Assembly: GCF_001187915.1 (NCBI RefSeq)
Contig: NZ_LGIU01000043.1
Coordinates: 124,001-188,000, forward strand
Origin: Arthrobacter sp. RIT-PI-e
GTDB taxonomy: Bacteria; Actinomycetota; Actinomycetes; Actinomycetales; Micrococcaceae
Direction of reading: 5' to 3'
Length of the DNA: 64,000 bases
Shown: piece by piece, positions 42,794 to 51,811 of the stretch
Position numbering within the stretch: position 1 is the stretch's first letter
How the letters are laid out: each line of letters starts with the position of its first letter
Notes under the pieces: model-generated
The model's database searches: none
What the model saw: the letters and a program-made list of their open reading frames with translations, nothing else
What the model was told of the DNA's origin: nothing
Made by a program: the position numbers and the translations under genes

Positions 42794-44014
42794 ATGAACA
42801 AGAACTGGCGCTGGCTCCCCGCCGGCATCGTCCCTGCCGTCATCGTGGCCGCTTCCGTGAGTGGCTCCGCCGTTGCCGAGGCCCAGCCGCAGCTCCCGGC
42901 CAAGACCGCCCAGGAGCTGCTCGAGTTCATCGCCACCAGTGCGGACGACGCCTACTCGGGAACCCTGGAGCAGACCTCGGAGCTCGGACTACCGGACATC
43001 GGCATGGCCACCCCTCCCGGAGGCAGAGCCGGTGACGACCCCACCTCCACCGCCCTCGAGCTCCTCACCGCCGACCACACCGCGCGCGTCTATATCGACG
43101 GCCCGGACAATGCCCGCGTCCAGGTCCTCGACGAGCTGGCCCAGCGCGACGTCGTCGTCAACCGGGACAATGCCTGGACCTACGACTCCGCAACCAACGA
43201 GGTGACCCACGCCGTGCTGCCGGACAAGGAGTCCGTGCAGGCGGAGGCGGAGGCGAAGCTGCAGGAGAAGATCGCCGAGTACCCGGAGCTGCAGGACGTC
43301 CCCCGCCCCCCCGCCGAACTGGCCCGACTCTTCCTCGCGAGGATCGACCCCTCCACCGAGGTGACCGTCGGTGCCAACAGTCGTGTGGCCGGCCGTAGCG
43401 CGTACGAGCTCCGCCTGGAGCCCACGGACCCGGGCACGCTGATCGGTTCCGTCGCGATGGCCATCGACTCCGAGACGGGTGTTCCCCTGAGCATGACCGT
43501 GCAGGCGAAGGGACAGGACGTACCGGCTTTCGAGACAGCATTCACGTCGGTCGACTTCACTGCACCGGACGCCGCTCTCTTCGACTTCACACCACCTCCC
43601 GGTGCCACGGTGACGGAGATCCCCACGAAGGACGAGCTCGAGGCCACCCTCGACGCCAGGTCGGGTGCCGAGCACGCTCCCCCCGCGGGCACACCCACCG
43701 ATGGACATGCAGAGCCCGAGGTCATCGGTACGGGATGGAGCACCATCGTGGAGCTGCCGGCCGGCACGGCCACCGGGCTGGGCCTTCCCAGCGGGCAGGA
43801 TGCCCCGGGTATGAGCGACATCATGGACATCAAGCCGGGTATGGACCCGGCGGACGTTGCCGGCGCACAGGCGCTGTTGGAGCAGGCACTGACGGAGGTC
43901 GACGGCGGACGTGCACTGCAGACCTCGCTGGTGTCGGTGCTGATCACCGATGACGGGCGGATCCTCGTGGGCGCCGTGAGCACCGAAGAGCTCGTCGCCG
44001 CTTCCCGGACGTGA
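42794..44014 (+). CDS. Secreted LolA-like protein (DUF2092/outer-membrane-lipoprotein-carrier-like)
   Basis: 406 residues. A signal peptide with probable cleavage after SGSAVA (about residue 28) precedes a beta-rich domain: TAQELLEFIATSADDAYSGT, RDNAWTYDSATNEVTH and AGRSAYELRLEPTDPGTLIG resemble the LolA/LppX half-barrel that binds lipids. The last 90 residues form another acidic part. GGAAGG precedes the ATG. In this arrangement (upstream of an ABC ATPase and permease by 47 nt) the protein could be the extracytoplasmic component of a lipid or antimicrobial-export system. Actinobacteria lack an outer membrane of the Lol type, so the classical Lol role does not apply. Confidence 0.75.
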   Translation: MNKNWRWLPAGIVPAVIVAASVSGSAVAEAQPQLPAKTAQELLEFIATSADDAYSGTLEQTSELGLPDIGMATPPGGRAGDDPTSTALELLTADHTARVYIDGPDNARVQVLDELAQRDVVVNRDNAWTYDSATNEVTHAVLPDKESVQAEAEAKLQEKIAEYPELQDVPRPPAELARLFLARIDPSTEVTVGANSRVAGRSAYELRLEPTDPGTLIGSVAMAIDSETGVPLSMTVQAKGQDVPAFETAFTSVDFTAPDAALFDFTPPPGATVTEIPTKDELEATLDARSGAEHAPPAGTPTDGHAEPEVIGTGWSTIVELPAGTATGLGLPSGQDAPGMSDIMDIKPGMDPADVAGAQALLEQALTEVDGGRALQTSLVSVLITDDGRILVGAVSTEELVAASRT

Positions 44015-44060
44015 TCGACGCGGCTCACGGCTCGCTCATCCCCGACGAGCGGACGCGCCG

Positions 44061-45008
44061 ATGAGTTCGGACGGGCTCGCGATCGAGACCCGCGGGTTGA
44101 CGAAGGTCTTCGGGTCCCAGAAAGCCGTGAACGGAATCGATCTGGCCGTACCACGGGGATCGGTCTTCGGGTTCCTCGGCCCGAACGGGTCGGGGAAGAC
44201 CACCACCATCCGCATGCTCCTCGGCCTCGCCTCCGCCTCGAGTGGTGAGATCCGTCTGCTCGACGGCGTCATGCCGAGGGACGCACGGGGTGTGCTGCCT
44301 CGCGTCGGTGCCCTCGTGGAGGGTCCTGCCATCTACCCGTTCCTCTCGGGGCGGGCGAATCTCCCGCGGCTCGATGCCGCCGATCGCCCCCCCCCCCCCC
44401 CCCCCCGTAGCACGAGGGTGGACGCAGCCCTGGAACGGGTGGGGCTCGGGCACGCCGCGACGAAACGGGCGGCTGCCTACTCCCTGGGCATGAAGCAGCG
44501 CCTCGGGATCGCCAACGCGCTGCTGGCGCCACGTGACCTGCTCATCCTCGACGAACCCACTAACGGCCTGGACCCGCAGGGCACGCGTGAGGTCCGGGGT
44601 CTCATCAGATCGCTCTCCGAGGACGGCACCACCGTGTTCGTCTCCAGCCACCTGCTCGCGGAGGTGGAGCAGATGTGCTCGCGGATCGCCGTCATGAGCG
44701 CCGGACGGCTCGTGGCCCAGGGCACGCTCGACGAGCTCCGCTCCGAGGGGACCGCACGCGTGCGGGTGACCACACCCGACATCGACGACGCATCCCGTGT
44801 CCTCGCCCGGCTCGGGCTTCCACCCCAGGTGCACGGGCGCGACGACACGATCACCGCCGAGCTCGTGGTCGAGGGTCTCCTCCCGGAGACGGTGAACGCC
44901 GCACTGGTACAGGACGGCGTCCGGGTGCGAGGATTCGAAGTCAGCGGTGCCTCGCTCGAGGACCGCTTCGTCGCACTCACAGGAGAGGGGTTCGACGTTG
45001 CCGGCTGA
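44061..45008 (+). CDS. ABC transporter ATP-binding protein
   Basis: 315 residues. Walker A GPNGSGKT at 40-47, signature SLGMKQRL at 141-148 (BcrA/DrrA type), Walker B LLILDEPTNGLDPQG from 160, and H-loop SSHLLAEVEQ. The C-terminal 90 residues (VRVTTPDIDDASRVLARLGL) are the regulatory extension of drug/bacitracin-type exporters. Residues 110-115 are six prolines coded by a 20-base C run where relatives have a charged, variable loop between Q loop and signature; this may be an assembly artefact. It pairs with the permease gene that overlaps its 3' end. Confidence 0.88.
   Translation: MSSDGLAIETRGLTKVFGSQKAVNGIDLAVPRGSVFGFLGPNGSGKTTTIRMLLGLASASSGEIRLLDGVMPRDARGVLPRVGALVEGPAIYPFLSGRANLPRLDAADRPPPPPPRSTRVDAALERVGLGHAATKRAAAYSLGMKQRLGIANALLAPRDLLILDEPTNGLDPQGTREVRGLIRSLSEDGTTVFVSSHLLAEVEQMCSRIAVMSAGRLVAQGTLDELRSEGTARVRVTTPDIDDASRVLARLGLPPQVHGRDDTITAELVVEGLLPETVNAALVQDGVRVRGFEVSGASLEDRFVALTGEGFDVAG
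44387..44406 (+). repeat. Homopolymer of 20 C within the ABC ATPase gene
   Basis: Twenty consecutive C residues. It keeps the frame at this length; a gain or loss of one or two bases would truncate the ATPase. It may be a slippage-prone tract or a gap-filling artefact. Confidence 0.8.
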
Positions 45009-45861
45009 ATCCGCGCAGGACCGGCCCATCGGCTCCGGGGGTTCCCTCGGGCTCACCCTGGTCCTCTCCGAGATCGCCGTCCTGTTCCGTCGGCTGCGCA
45101 CGTGGGCCATGATCGGTGCCCTCGCGCTCATCCCGATCCTGATCGCCGTCGTGGTCCGTGTGTCCTCCGACGGCTCGGCGAGCGGCCGCGGCCCAGCGTT
45201 CCTCGACAGCATCACGCAGAACGGGTTGTTCGTCTCGCTGACGGCGCTGACCGTGGCCATCCCGCTGTTCCTCCCCCTGACCATCGGGGTGGTGGCCGGT
45301 GACACCATCGCCGGGGAGGCGAACCTCGGGACGCTGCGGTACCTGCTCATCGCACCCGCCGGGCGCATCCGCCTCCTGCTGGTGAAGTACGCGGGCGCTG
45401 CCCTGTTCTGCCTCGTGGCCACCCTGACCGTCGTCGTCACCGGGGCGATCATCGGTGCCCTGCTGTTCCCCGTCGGGCCGGTGACACTCCTGTCCGGGGA
45501 CACCGTGGGGATCGTCGGGTACTTCCTCCGGCTGCTGCTCCTCGCGCTCTACGTCACGGTCTCGCTGCTGGGGCTGAGCGCCATCGGTCTGTTCATCTCC
45601 ACGCTGACCACCGTTCCGGTGGGTGCGATGGCCGCCACCGCCGCCCTCGCCGCCGTCGCGCAGATCCTCGGTGCCCTCCCCCAGCTCGAATGGCTGCACC
45701 CCTGGTTGTTCACGAACTACTGGCTCGGGTTCGCGGACCTCCTGCGGGAACCGATCGCGTGGACGTCCTTCGCCGACAACGCCCTGCTGCAGCTCGGCTA
45801 CATCGCGGTGTTCGGGACCCTTGCCTACGGCCGGTTCAGTACGAAGGACGTCCTGAGCTGA
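44998..45861 (+). CDS. ABC transporter permease
   Basis: 287 residues from a TTG preceded by AGGAGAGGGG; it overlaps the ATPase gene by 11 nt. Six membrane helices, with AIPLFLPLTIGVVAGDTIAG and GEANLGTLRYLLIAPAGRIR, the loop typical of ABC-2-type permeases (the 'E...G-T-L-R..L..P..R' motif that contacts the ATPase). It should form an exporter with the ATPase; the LolA-like secreted protein upstream may be its partner. Confidence 0.88.
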   Translation: MPAESAQDRPIGSGGSLGLTLVLSEIAVLFRRLRTWAMIGALALIPILIAVVVRVSSDGSASGRGPAFLDSITQNGLFVSLTALTVAIPLFLPLTIGVVAGDTIAGEANLGTLRYLLIAPAGRIRLLLVKYAGAALFCLVATLTVVVTGAIIGALLFPVGPVTLLSGDTVGIVGYFLRLLLLALYVTVSLLGLSAIGLFISTLTTVPVGAMAATAALAAVAQILGALPQLEWLHPWLFTNYWLGFADLLREPIAWTSFADNALLQLGYIAVFGTLAYGRFSTKDVLS

Positions 45862-45895
45862 GCGCAGGCGGTCCGCGGGTCGAGCTTCTCGAGGT

Positions 45896-47317
45896 CTACC
45901 GGGAATCCTTCGTTGCTGGCGTCCGCCGCGCCCATCCGGTCGCCTGCTCGAAGGCATAGGTCACCTGCAGCAGTTCCACGTCGCTCCCAGGTGGCATGGC
46001 CAGCTGCAGCCCCACCGGGAGGCCGCCCGCGCTGAACCCTGCCGGGACGGACACCGCGGGCAGACCGGTCGCGGAGATCAGGCATGCCGAGCGCATCCAG
46101 TCCAGGTAGGTCCCGAACTCCACCCCGTTCACGGACGTCGGGTACCGCTCCGCGGCGTCGAACGGCAGCACCTGCGTGGCAGGACTCGCGAAGACGTCGT
46201 ACGTCCCGAAGTACCGCCGCACGCTCGTGTCCAGCCGTGTCCGTGCCAGGGCGGTGTCCACCAGGTCCTGCGCGGTGAGGCTCCGCCCCTGCTCCACGTT
46301 CCACCGGATCTCGGGCTTGATGGCCTCGCCGTGCTTCTGCACCAGCTCGCCGAGACCGAGCAGGAAGTCGAACGCCCTCGTCGCACCGAACACGCGGTCG
46401 GCCCCCCGGAGATCGGGGGCCGCCTCCTCCACGACCGCGCCGAGATCGGCGAACACCTGCAGCTGCCCCTCGAGCACCCGCAGCACCTCCCGGTCCACCG
46501 GCACCCCGAGCCCGAAGTCCGGCGACCAGCCGATGCGCAGTCCCGTGAGGTCCCGCTCCAGCGGGTCGGCGAAGGAACCCCGCACCGGGTAGCCGTACGG
46601 TACCGCGGGATCCGGTCCGGCGATCGCCGTCATCCCCAGGGCGATGTCCGCGACCTCCCGCGCCATCAGCCCGTTGCGGCCCAGCCAGGCCCAGGCGTTG
46701 CGGGTGGGGACGGCCGGCACCACGCCGAGGGAGGGCCGGTACCCCACCACGTTGCAGAACGACGCCGGGATCCGCAGCGATCCGCCCATGTCGCTGCCGT
46801 CGCCGAGCGGCTGGATCCGGGCCGCGATCGCCGCCGCCACTCCCCCGCTGCTCCCGCCGGCGCTGCGCGAGGTGTCGTACGGGTTCACGGTGGTGCCGAA
46901 CACCTCGTTGAAGGTGTGCGAACCGGCGGCGAACTCGGGCACGTTCGTCTTGCCCGTGGTCACCACCCCGGCCTGCTTCAGCCGGGCGATGACGAGGTCG
47001 TCGAACGTCGGCACGAAGTCCCGGAAGATCGGGGAGCCCTGGGTGGTGCGCACACCTTTCGTGTTGGCGGTGTCCTTGTGGGTCATCGGCAGACCGTGCA
47101 GCGGCGGCAGCTCGGCGCCCGAGGCCGCGCGCTCGTCGGCCGCGGCGGCAGCCGTCGCGGCGCCGTCGCGGTCCTCGGTGACCACCGCGTTGATCGGCCC
47201 GTTGACGGCGTCGATCCGCTCGAAGTGCGCCTCGAGCGCCTCGCGTGCGGAGACCTCACGACGGCGGAGGGCACCGGTCAGTCCGACAGCGGACAGCTCG
47301 TGGAGCGCGCTGCTCAC
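45896..47317 (-). CDS. Amidase (amidase-signature family)
   Basis: 473 residues. The Ser-cisSer-Lys triad is visible: Lys81 in MTHKDTAN, the cis-Ser in GGSSGG (152-159 region) and the nucleophile Ser180 in DGSDMGGSLRIPAS. The C-terminal part includes LISATGLPAVSVPAGFSAGG and LPVGLQLAMPPGSD, as in the family. It hydrolyses a carboxamide, possibly an amino acid or aromatic amide. Its start overlaps the M20 gene's stop by 4 nt, so the two act together in one operon. Confidence 0.92.
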   Translation of the reverse strand: MSSALHELSAVGLTGALRRREVSAREALEAHFERIDAVNGPINAVVTEDRDGAATAAAAADERAASGAELPPLHGLPMTHKDTANTKGVRTTQGSPIFRDFVPTFDDLVIARLKQAGVVTTGKTNVPEFAAGSHTFNEVFGTTVNPYDTSRSAGGSSGGVAAAIAARIQPLGDGSDMGGSLRIPASFCNVVGYRPSLGVVPAVPTRNAWAWLGRNGLMAREVADIALGMTAIAGPDPAVPYGYPVRGSFADPLERDLTGLRIGWSPDFGLGVPVDREVLRVLEGQLQVFADLGAVVEEAAPDLRGADRVFGATRAFDFLLGLGELVQKHGEAIKPEIRWNVEQGRSLTAQDLVDTALARTRLDTSVRRYFGTYDVFASPATQVLPFDAAERYPTSVNGVEFGTYLDWMRSACLISATGLPAVSVPAGFSAGGLPVGLQLAMPPGSDVELLQVTYAFEQATGWARRTPATKDSR

Positions 47318-48549
47318 GCTCCGGTTCCCACCTTGGAGAGCAGCACCGACATCGCGGCCCGGACACCGGTGGTGAGCGTGGGTTCGATCGCGGGGGCGAA
47401 GTACGGCGAGTGGTTGCCGGCCACGGGCTCGTCGGCGTCGAGCAGTTCCTGCGGGTGCCCGCCGAAGAACCAGTACACGCTCGGCACGCCGATGGCCTCG
47501 GCCAGGAGCCCGAAGTCCTCGCTGCCCATCACGGGCGGGGACTCGATCACGGCGTCCTCACCCAGGACCTCACCGAGCACCGCCATGACGTCCTCCGTGG
47601 AGGAGGGGTCGTTGTAGCACTGGGGGAAGCTCGTGATCTCCTCGATCCCCGGCTCGGGTGCACCGGAGGCGGCCGCCTCGGCGCTGATGATCCTCCGCAG
47701 GGAGCCCAGGACGCGGTCGCGCACCTCGGGATCGAACGTGCGGACGTTGATCGTGAACTCCGCGGACGCCGGGATGATGTTCTCCTTCAGCCCGCCGTGG
47801 AAGGTGCCCACCGTGACCACGGCCGACTTCATGGGGTGGATCTCGCGGGAGACGATCGTCTGGATCCGCACCACCATGTGGGCACCGAGCACGATCGGGT
47901 CGATGGACTGCTCCGGCTGCGACCCGTGGGCCTGCTTGCCCCGCACGGTGACCTTCCAGGAGTCCGCCATGGCCATGGCGGTGCCCTTGCTGATGTTCAC
48001 CGTACCGGCGAGACCCGGCCACACGTGCTGCCCGTAGACCACGGACGGCTTGGGCGCCCGGTCCCACAGGCCGTCCTCCACCATGGCCTCGGCACCCGCG
48101 CCGATCTCCTCGCCGGGCTGGAAGACGAACACCACGGTGCCCGCCCAGGCCCCGGTGTTCTCCGCCAGGAGCTGCGCGGCGGTCAGGCCCACGGTGATGT
48201 GCGTGTCGTGCCCGCACCCGTGCATCACCGGCACGGCCGTCCCGTCGGCGAGCGCCCCCGTTGCCGTGCTCGCGTAGTCCAGCCCGGTGTCCTCCTGCAT
48301 GGGCAGGCCGTCGGTGTCGGCGCGGTACCCGATCACCGGTCCGTCGCCGTTCCGCAGGATCCCGACGACGCCGGTGCCACCGCACAGGAAGGTCTCCAGC
48401 CCCAGGTGCTCGAGCTTGTCCAGGATGAATGCGGCGGTGTGCGTCTCCTGCATGGAGAGCTCGGGGTTGGCGTGGAAGTGCCGGTACAGATCGTGCATGG
48501 CGGTGATGGCGGAGTCGGAGAGGTCGAAGACGGTGGTGTCGATGCTCAT
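47314..48549 (-). CDS. M20-family amidohydrolase (hippuricase/N-acyl amino acid hydrolase-like)
   Basis: 411 residues from an ATG with AAAGGA upstream. RHFHANPELSMQETHTAAFI, MHGCGHDTHITVGL and FVFQPGEEIGAGAEAM contain the metal-binding His/Asp/Glu set of the M20D subgroup; GKQAHGSQPEQSIDPIV is the dimerisation-domain His segment. These enzymes cut N-acyl or indole-3-acetyl amino acids, N-acetyl-amino acids or hippurate. Coupling with an amidase suggests catabolism of amide or N-acyl compounds; the specific substrate is unknown. Confidence 0.92.
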   Translation of the reverse strand: MSIDTTVFDLSDSAITAMHDLYRHFHANPELSMQETHTAAFILDKLEHLGLETFLCGGTGVVGILRNGDGPVIGYRADTDGLPMQEDTGLDYASTATGALADGTAVPVMHGCGHDTHITVGLTAAQLLAENTGAWAGTVVFVFQPGEEIGAGAEAMVEDGLWDRAPKPSVVYGQHVWPGLAGTVNISKGTAMAMADSWKVTVRGKQAHGSQPEQSIDPIVLGAHMVVRIQTIVSREIHPMKSAVVTVGTFHGGLKENIIPASAEFTINVRTFDPEVRDRVLGSLRRIISAEAAASGAPEPGIEEITSFPQCYNDPSSTEDVMAVLGEVLGEDAVIESPPVMGSEDFGLLAEAIGVPSVYWFFGGHPQELLDADEPVAGNHSPYFAPAIEPTLTTGVRAAMSVLLSKVGTGA

Positions 48550-48664
48550 GGTGTCCTTTCGAAGGAGTCGCTGATTCACGAGTACATCAGGTGGGGACCC
48601 CTCCGTGCGAGAGTGGAGGAACCGGATGAGGCCCTCCTGTACATGGCGGTGGCAGACTGGAGGC

Positions 48665-48838
48665 ATGGGATTCCTGGTGAGAATTCAGCGCTGTCTCGGC
48701 CTGGACGCGGTGAAGGTGCTCGATGGCTACGAGAAGGCGCCGCGGGCCGCCCACCTGACCTGCAGGAAGTGCGGCGTCTTCGTCTCCGCCGAGGGCCAGT
48801 CCCTGCACACAGGGTGGCACCGTGCAGCTGGCTCCTAG
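48665..48838 (+). CDS. Small hypothetical protein
   Basis: 57 residues from ATG: MGFLVRIQRCLGLDAVKVLD, ending with LTCRKCGVFVSAEG, which has a CxxC pair. It lacks a second CxxC to make a full zinc ribbon. There is no convincing Shine-Dalgarno. It overlaps the possible GTG start of the CPBP gene. Coding status is moderate. Confidence 0.45.
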   Translation: MGFLVRIQRCLGLDAVKVLDGYEKAPRAAHLTCRKCGVFVSAEGQSLHTGWHRAAGS

Positions 48839-48851
48839 TCCGCCGGGGTCC

Positions 48852-49532
48852 ATGACCCTCGGGCAGGCCGGCTGGGCCCTCATGTTCGTGGCGCTCTACG
48901 TGGGCGCGGCGACGGGTCTGATCATCCTCCTCCAGGTGACCGGACTCGTCGAGTTCACCCTCACCCTCCTGTTACCCGTGGCCCTGGGCGGTGCCACCCT
49001 CGCCGCCGTGCTGGCGCTGTACGTGCACCTGATCCGCAGGAACTCACTCAGACCGGCTGATCTCGGTTTCCGACGCCCTACCATGCGCCTGTTCCATCTG
49101 CTCTGGCAGATCCCCGCCACCATGCTCGCCGGTGCGATCCTCCAGATCCTCGTCCTCCTTGCTTTGACGGGTCTGGACCTGACGGCGGAACCACCGGACA
49201 GCGCCCTGGACGACATCGCAACTCTGCCCGCCTCGCTCGTCGTCCTGTGCGTGGTCCTCATCGCCGTGATCACTCCGCTGTGGGAGGAGATCCTGTTCCG
49301 TGGAGCCCTGCTCGAGGGCCTCTCCCGGCGCTTCCGCCCCTGGGTCGCCGTCGTCCTCTCCGCCCTGGTCTTCGCCTCGGTGCACCTGGTTCCCCTGAGT
49401 TTCGCCTACCTGTTCACGCTCGGGGTGTCCCTGGCCCTGCTGCGTCGGTTCCACCGGAACCTCTGGGCACCGGTCCTCCTCCATGCGGCGAACAACGCCT
49501 TCGTCGTGTCCGTCGTCCTGCTGAGCACGTGA
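48852..49532 (+). CDS. CPBP-family intramembrane glutamic endopeptidase
   Basis: 226 residues from the ATG (a GTG ten codons earlier at 48822 is possible). Seven or eight membrane helices. The Abi/CAAX-protease motifs are present: EEILFRG at 145-151, VFASVHLVPLSF with the active-site His, and LHAANNAF. Members cleave membrane substrates or, in some systems, process bacteriocin-immunity or prenylated proteins; the role here is unknown. Confidence 0.85.
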   Translation: MTLGQAGWALMFVALYVGAATGLIILLQVTGLVEFTLTLLLPVALGGATLAAVLALYVHLIRRNSLRPADLGFRRPTMRLFHLLWQIPATMLAGAILQILVLLALTGLDLTAEPPDSALDDIATLPASLVVLCVVLIAVITPLWEEILFRGALLEGLSRRFRPWVAVVLSALVFASVHLVPLSFAYLFTLGVSLALLRRFHRNLWAPVLLHAANNAFVVSVVLLST

Positions 49533-49554
49533 CCGTCGCACCGGGAGGGAGACC

Positions 49555-50142
49555 ATGACGGCACCTGGGCAGCCGGATCCACGATCCTCCGGCCCCGGGG
49601 TCACCGAACCACCGGTGCTGCTGGATCCACGGCGCTGGGGCGGTGTGGTGGGCCTGGCCGGCGGGCTGGTGTTCGTGCTCAGCTACTCCGACCCGCTCGG
49701 CACCATCGCCTCCTCGTTCGCCGAGGTGGCCGCCGTCGCCCTGGCACTCACCGCCGTCGTGCTGCTCTTCGTCCGGCCGGTGGCGCTCGGCCCGCTGGCC
49801 CGGCCGCGCGCACTCGCGGTGCTGGTCTACCTCGCCTGCGTGGCAGGGGAGGTGGTGCTCATCGGCGTCGGTTCACGAGCACTGGGCGACGCCGGAGCGG
49901 GTGAACTGCGGCCCGCGCTGATCGCCGCCGTCGTCGGCCTGCACTTCCTGCCCTTCGCGTGGGCGTTCGGCGAGCGCATGTTCACCCTCCTCGGCGGTGT
50001 CGTGGCTGTGCTCGGCGCAGCGGGCCTGGTAGCCGGCGCCCTCGGCGTTCCCCGTGCTGCCGAGGTCTCGGCGGTACTGGCGGGCTTCGCCATGCTCGTG
50101 GTGCTCGTCCGCTACACACAGGGACGGTTCGCCCCTCGGTAG
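49555..50142 (+). CDS. Hypothetical membrane protein
   Basis: 195 residues, with a Pro-rich N-terminus of about 27 residues and five or six membrane helices (WGGVVGLAGGLVFVLSYSDP; LAVLVYLACVAGEVVLIGVG; HFLPFAWAFGERMFTLLGGV). GGGAGGGAGA lies just upstream of the ATG. I do not recognise the family. It lies 22 nt after the CPBP gene and is probably co-transcribed. Confidence 0.7.
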   Translation: MTAPGQPDPRSSGPGVTEPPVLLDPRRWGGVVGLAGGLVFVLSYSDPLGTIASSFAEVAAVALALTAVVLLFVRPVALGPLARPRALAVLVYLACVAGEVVLIGVGSRALGDAGAGELRPALIAAVVGLHFLPFAWAFGERMFTLLGGVVAVLGAAGLVAGALGVPRAAEVSAVLAGFAMLVVLVRYTQGRFAPR

Positions 50143-50171
50143 CCGGGTGCATTCCTGTCCTGCGGCGCCTC

Positions 50172-50177
50172 TAGGCT
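50172..50177 (+). promoter_or_regulatory. -10 box (TAGGCT) for leaderless GH13 gene
   Basis: TAGGCT ends 6 nt before the ATG at 50184, with no Shine-Dalgarno, matching the leaderless layout at 36855 and 56068. Confidence 0.4.
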
Positions 50178-50183
50178 GGAGCC

Positions 50184-51809
50184 ATGTCCACCGTGCCGGC
50201 GTCCATCCCCTCGGGATCCCCCTCCCCCACCGACGACGACGCCGGGTGGTGGCGGAACGCCGTCATCTACGAGGTGTACCCGAGGTCTTTCGCCGACGGC
50301 GACGGCGACGGCGTCGGTGACCTCGCCGGCCTGCTCGCCCGCCTCCCCTACCTCGCCTCCCTCGGCGTGGACGGGATCTGGATCACCCCCTTCCAGCCCT
50401 CCCCGCAGGTGGACCAGGGCTACGACGTCAGCGACTACTGCGACGTCGATCCCGTCTTCGGCACGCTTGAGGAGTTCGACGCCGTCCTGGACGCGGCGCA
50501 CGCACTCGGCCTGAGGGTGTTCATGGACCTGGCCGCGAACCACTGCTCCGACCAGCATCCCCTCTTCCGCGCCGCCGTCGACGCCGGGCCGGGCTCCCCC
50601 GAACGCACGATGTTCCACTTCGAGGACGGACCTGACGCGGACACCCCGCCCAACAACTGGATCGGCTCCTTCGGCGGCTCCATGTGGACGCGGGTAGCGC
50701 CGGACTCCGCTACGGACACCCAGTGGTACCTGCACATCTTCGCCTCGGCGCAACCGGACTGGAACTGGCGGAACCCCGCGGTCGGCGCGTTCTTCGAGGA
50801 CGTGCTCCGGTTCTGGTTCGACCGCGGCGTGGACGGCCTGCGGGTGGACGTGGCCCACGGACTGTTCAAGGCCGAGGGACTGCCGGACATCGAGGATCCC
50901 GCCGCCGTGGTCAAGGGGCTCCGCTTCAACCCCCACGTCACGGACCAGGAGGAACTCCACGGGGTGTACCGGGAGTGGCGCCGGATCGCCGAATCCTACG
51001 CCCCTCCGCGCATCCTCGTGGGCGAGGTGAACCTCGAACCACCCCGGGCCGCCCGCTTCACCCGGCCGGACGAGCTGCACCAGACCTTCGCCTACGGGTT
51101 CGTGAAACTCGGCTGGGACGCCGACGCCTGGCTCGCGGCGGGGATCGCATTGGAGCGGTCGCACCGCGAGCACGGTGCCACCCCGGCGTGGTCACTGGAG
51201 AACCACGACGTCCTGCGGTCCGTGATGCGCTTCGGCGGTGGCAAGCTCGGGGCGCTGCGCGCCCGGGCCGGACTGCTCGCCATCCTCGGCCTGCCCGGCG
51301 GCGCGTACCTCTACCAGGGCCAGGAGCTCGCCCTCCCGGAGGTGCCGGTGCCGATGGAGGCGCGCGTGGACCCCATGTGGACGCGCGGCGGGGTATGCCG
51401 CGACGGTGCACGCATCCCGCTGCCATGGACGGCCGGGTCGGCAGATGCGCACGGCTTCTCCACGCGTGCGGACGCCGAGCCCTGGCTCCCCGTCCCGGCC
51501 TGGTGGGGCGAATGGGCCATCGACGTGCAGGATGCCGACGATACGTCCCCGCTGAGTCTCGTCCGCACGGCCTTGACCCTCCGGAAGCACCTGCTCGAGG
51601 AGGGCGTCCTGTCCGCCGATGACGACGGCGCGTGGCGGATCGACGAGGGCGCCGTGCTGGTCTGCGAGCGCGAGAAGTTCGTCGTCGTCCTCGCGATGGG
51701 AACCGACGCCGTGCCGCTACCGGACGGTGAGGTGGTGCTGACGTCGTCGCCCCTGACGCCGGAGGGTCTCCTGCCACCGGACACCGCCGCCTGGGTCCGG
51801 CGGAGCTGA
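50184..51809 (+). CDS. GH13 alpha-glucosidase-like, first of a tandem pair
   Basis: 541 residues. AVIYEVYPRSFADGDGDGVG and the four GH13 regions (FMDLAANHCSD, GLRVDVAHGL, LVGEVNLE, LENHDVLR) are present; nucleophile Asp in RVDVAH and acid Glu in GEVN. Region I reads D-L-A-A-N-H instead of the usual D-x-V-x-N-H. No signal peptide, so the enzyme acts inside the cell on imported oligosaccharides. It is followed after 2 nt by a close paralogue, which points to a gene duplication. Confidence 0.9.
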   Translation: MSTVPASIPSGSPSPTDDDAGWWRNAVIYEVYPRSFADGDGDGVGDLAGLLARLPYLASLGVDGIWITPFQPSPQVDQGYDVSDYCDVDPVFGTLEEFDAVLDAAHALGLRVFMDLAANHCSDQHPLFRAAVDAGPGSPERTMFHFEDGPDADTPPNNWIGSFGGSMWTRVAPDSATDTQWYLHIFASAQPDWNWRNPAVGAFFEDVLRFWFDRGVDGLRVDVAHGLFKAEGLPDIEDPAAVVKGLRFNPHVTDQEELHGVYREWRRIAESYAPPRILVGEVNLEPPRAARFTRPDELHQTFAYGFVKLGWDADAWLAAGIALERSHREHGATPAWSLENHDVLRSVMRFGGGKLGALRARAGLLAILGLPGGAYLYQGQELALPEVPVPMEARVDPMWTRGGVCRDGARIPLPWTAGSADAHGFSTRADAEPWLPVPAWWGEWAIDVQDADDTSPLSLVRTALTLRKHLLEEGVLSADDDGAWRIDEGAVLVCEREKFVVVLAMGTDAVPLPDGEVVLTSSPLTPEGLLPPDTAAWVRRS

Positions 51810-51811
51810 GC

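Noticed and set aside
45862-45895. Small inverted repeat TCGAG...CTCGA as terminator between permease and amidase genes
   Set aside because: The stem is only 5 bp and could not act as a convincing terminator.
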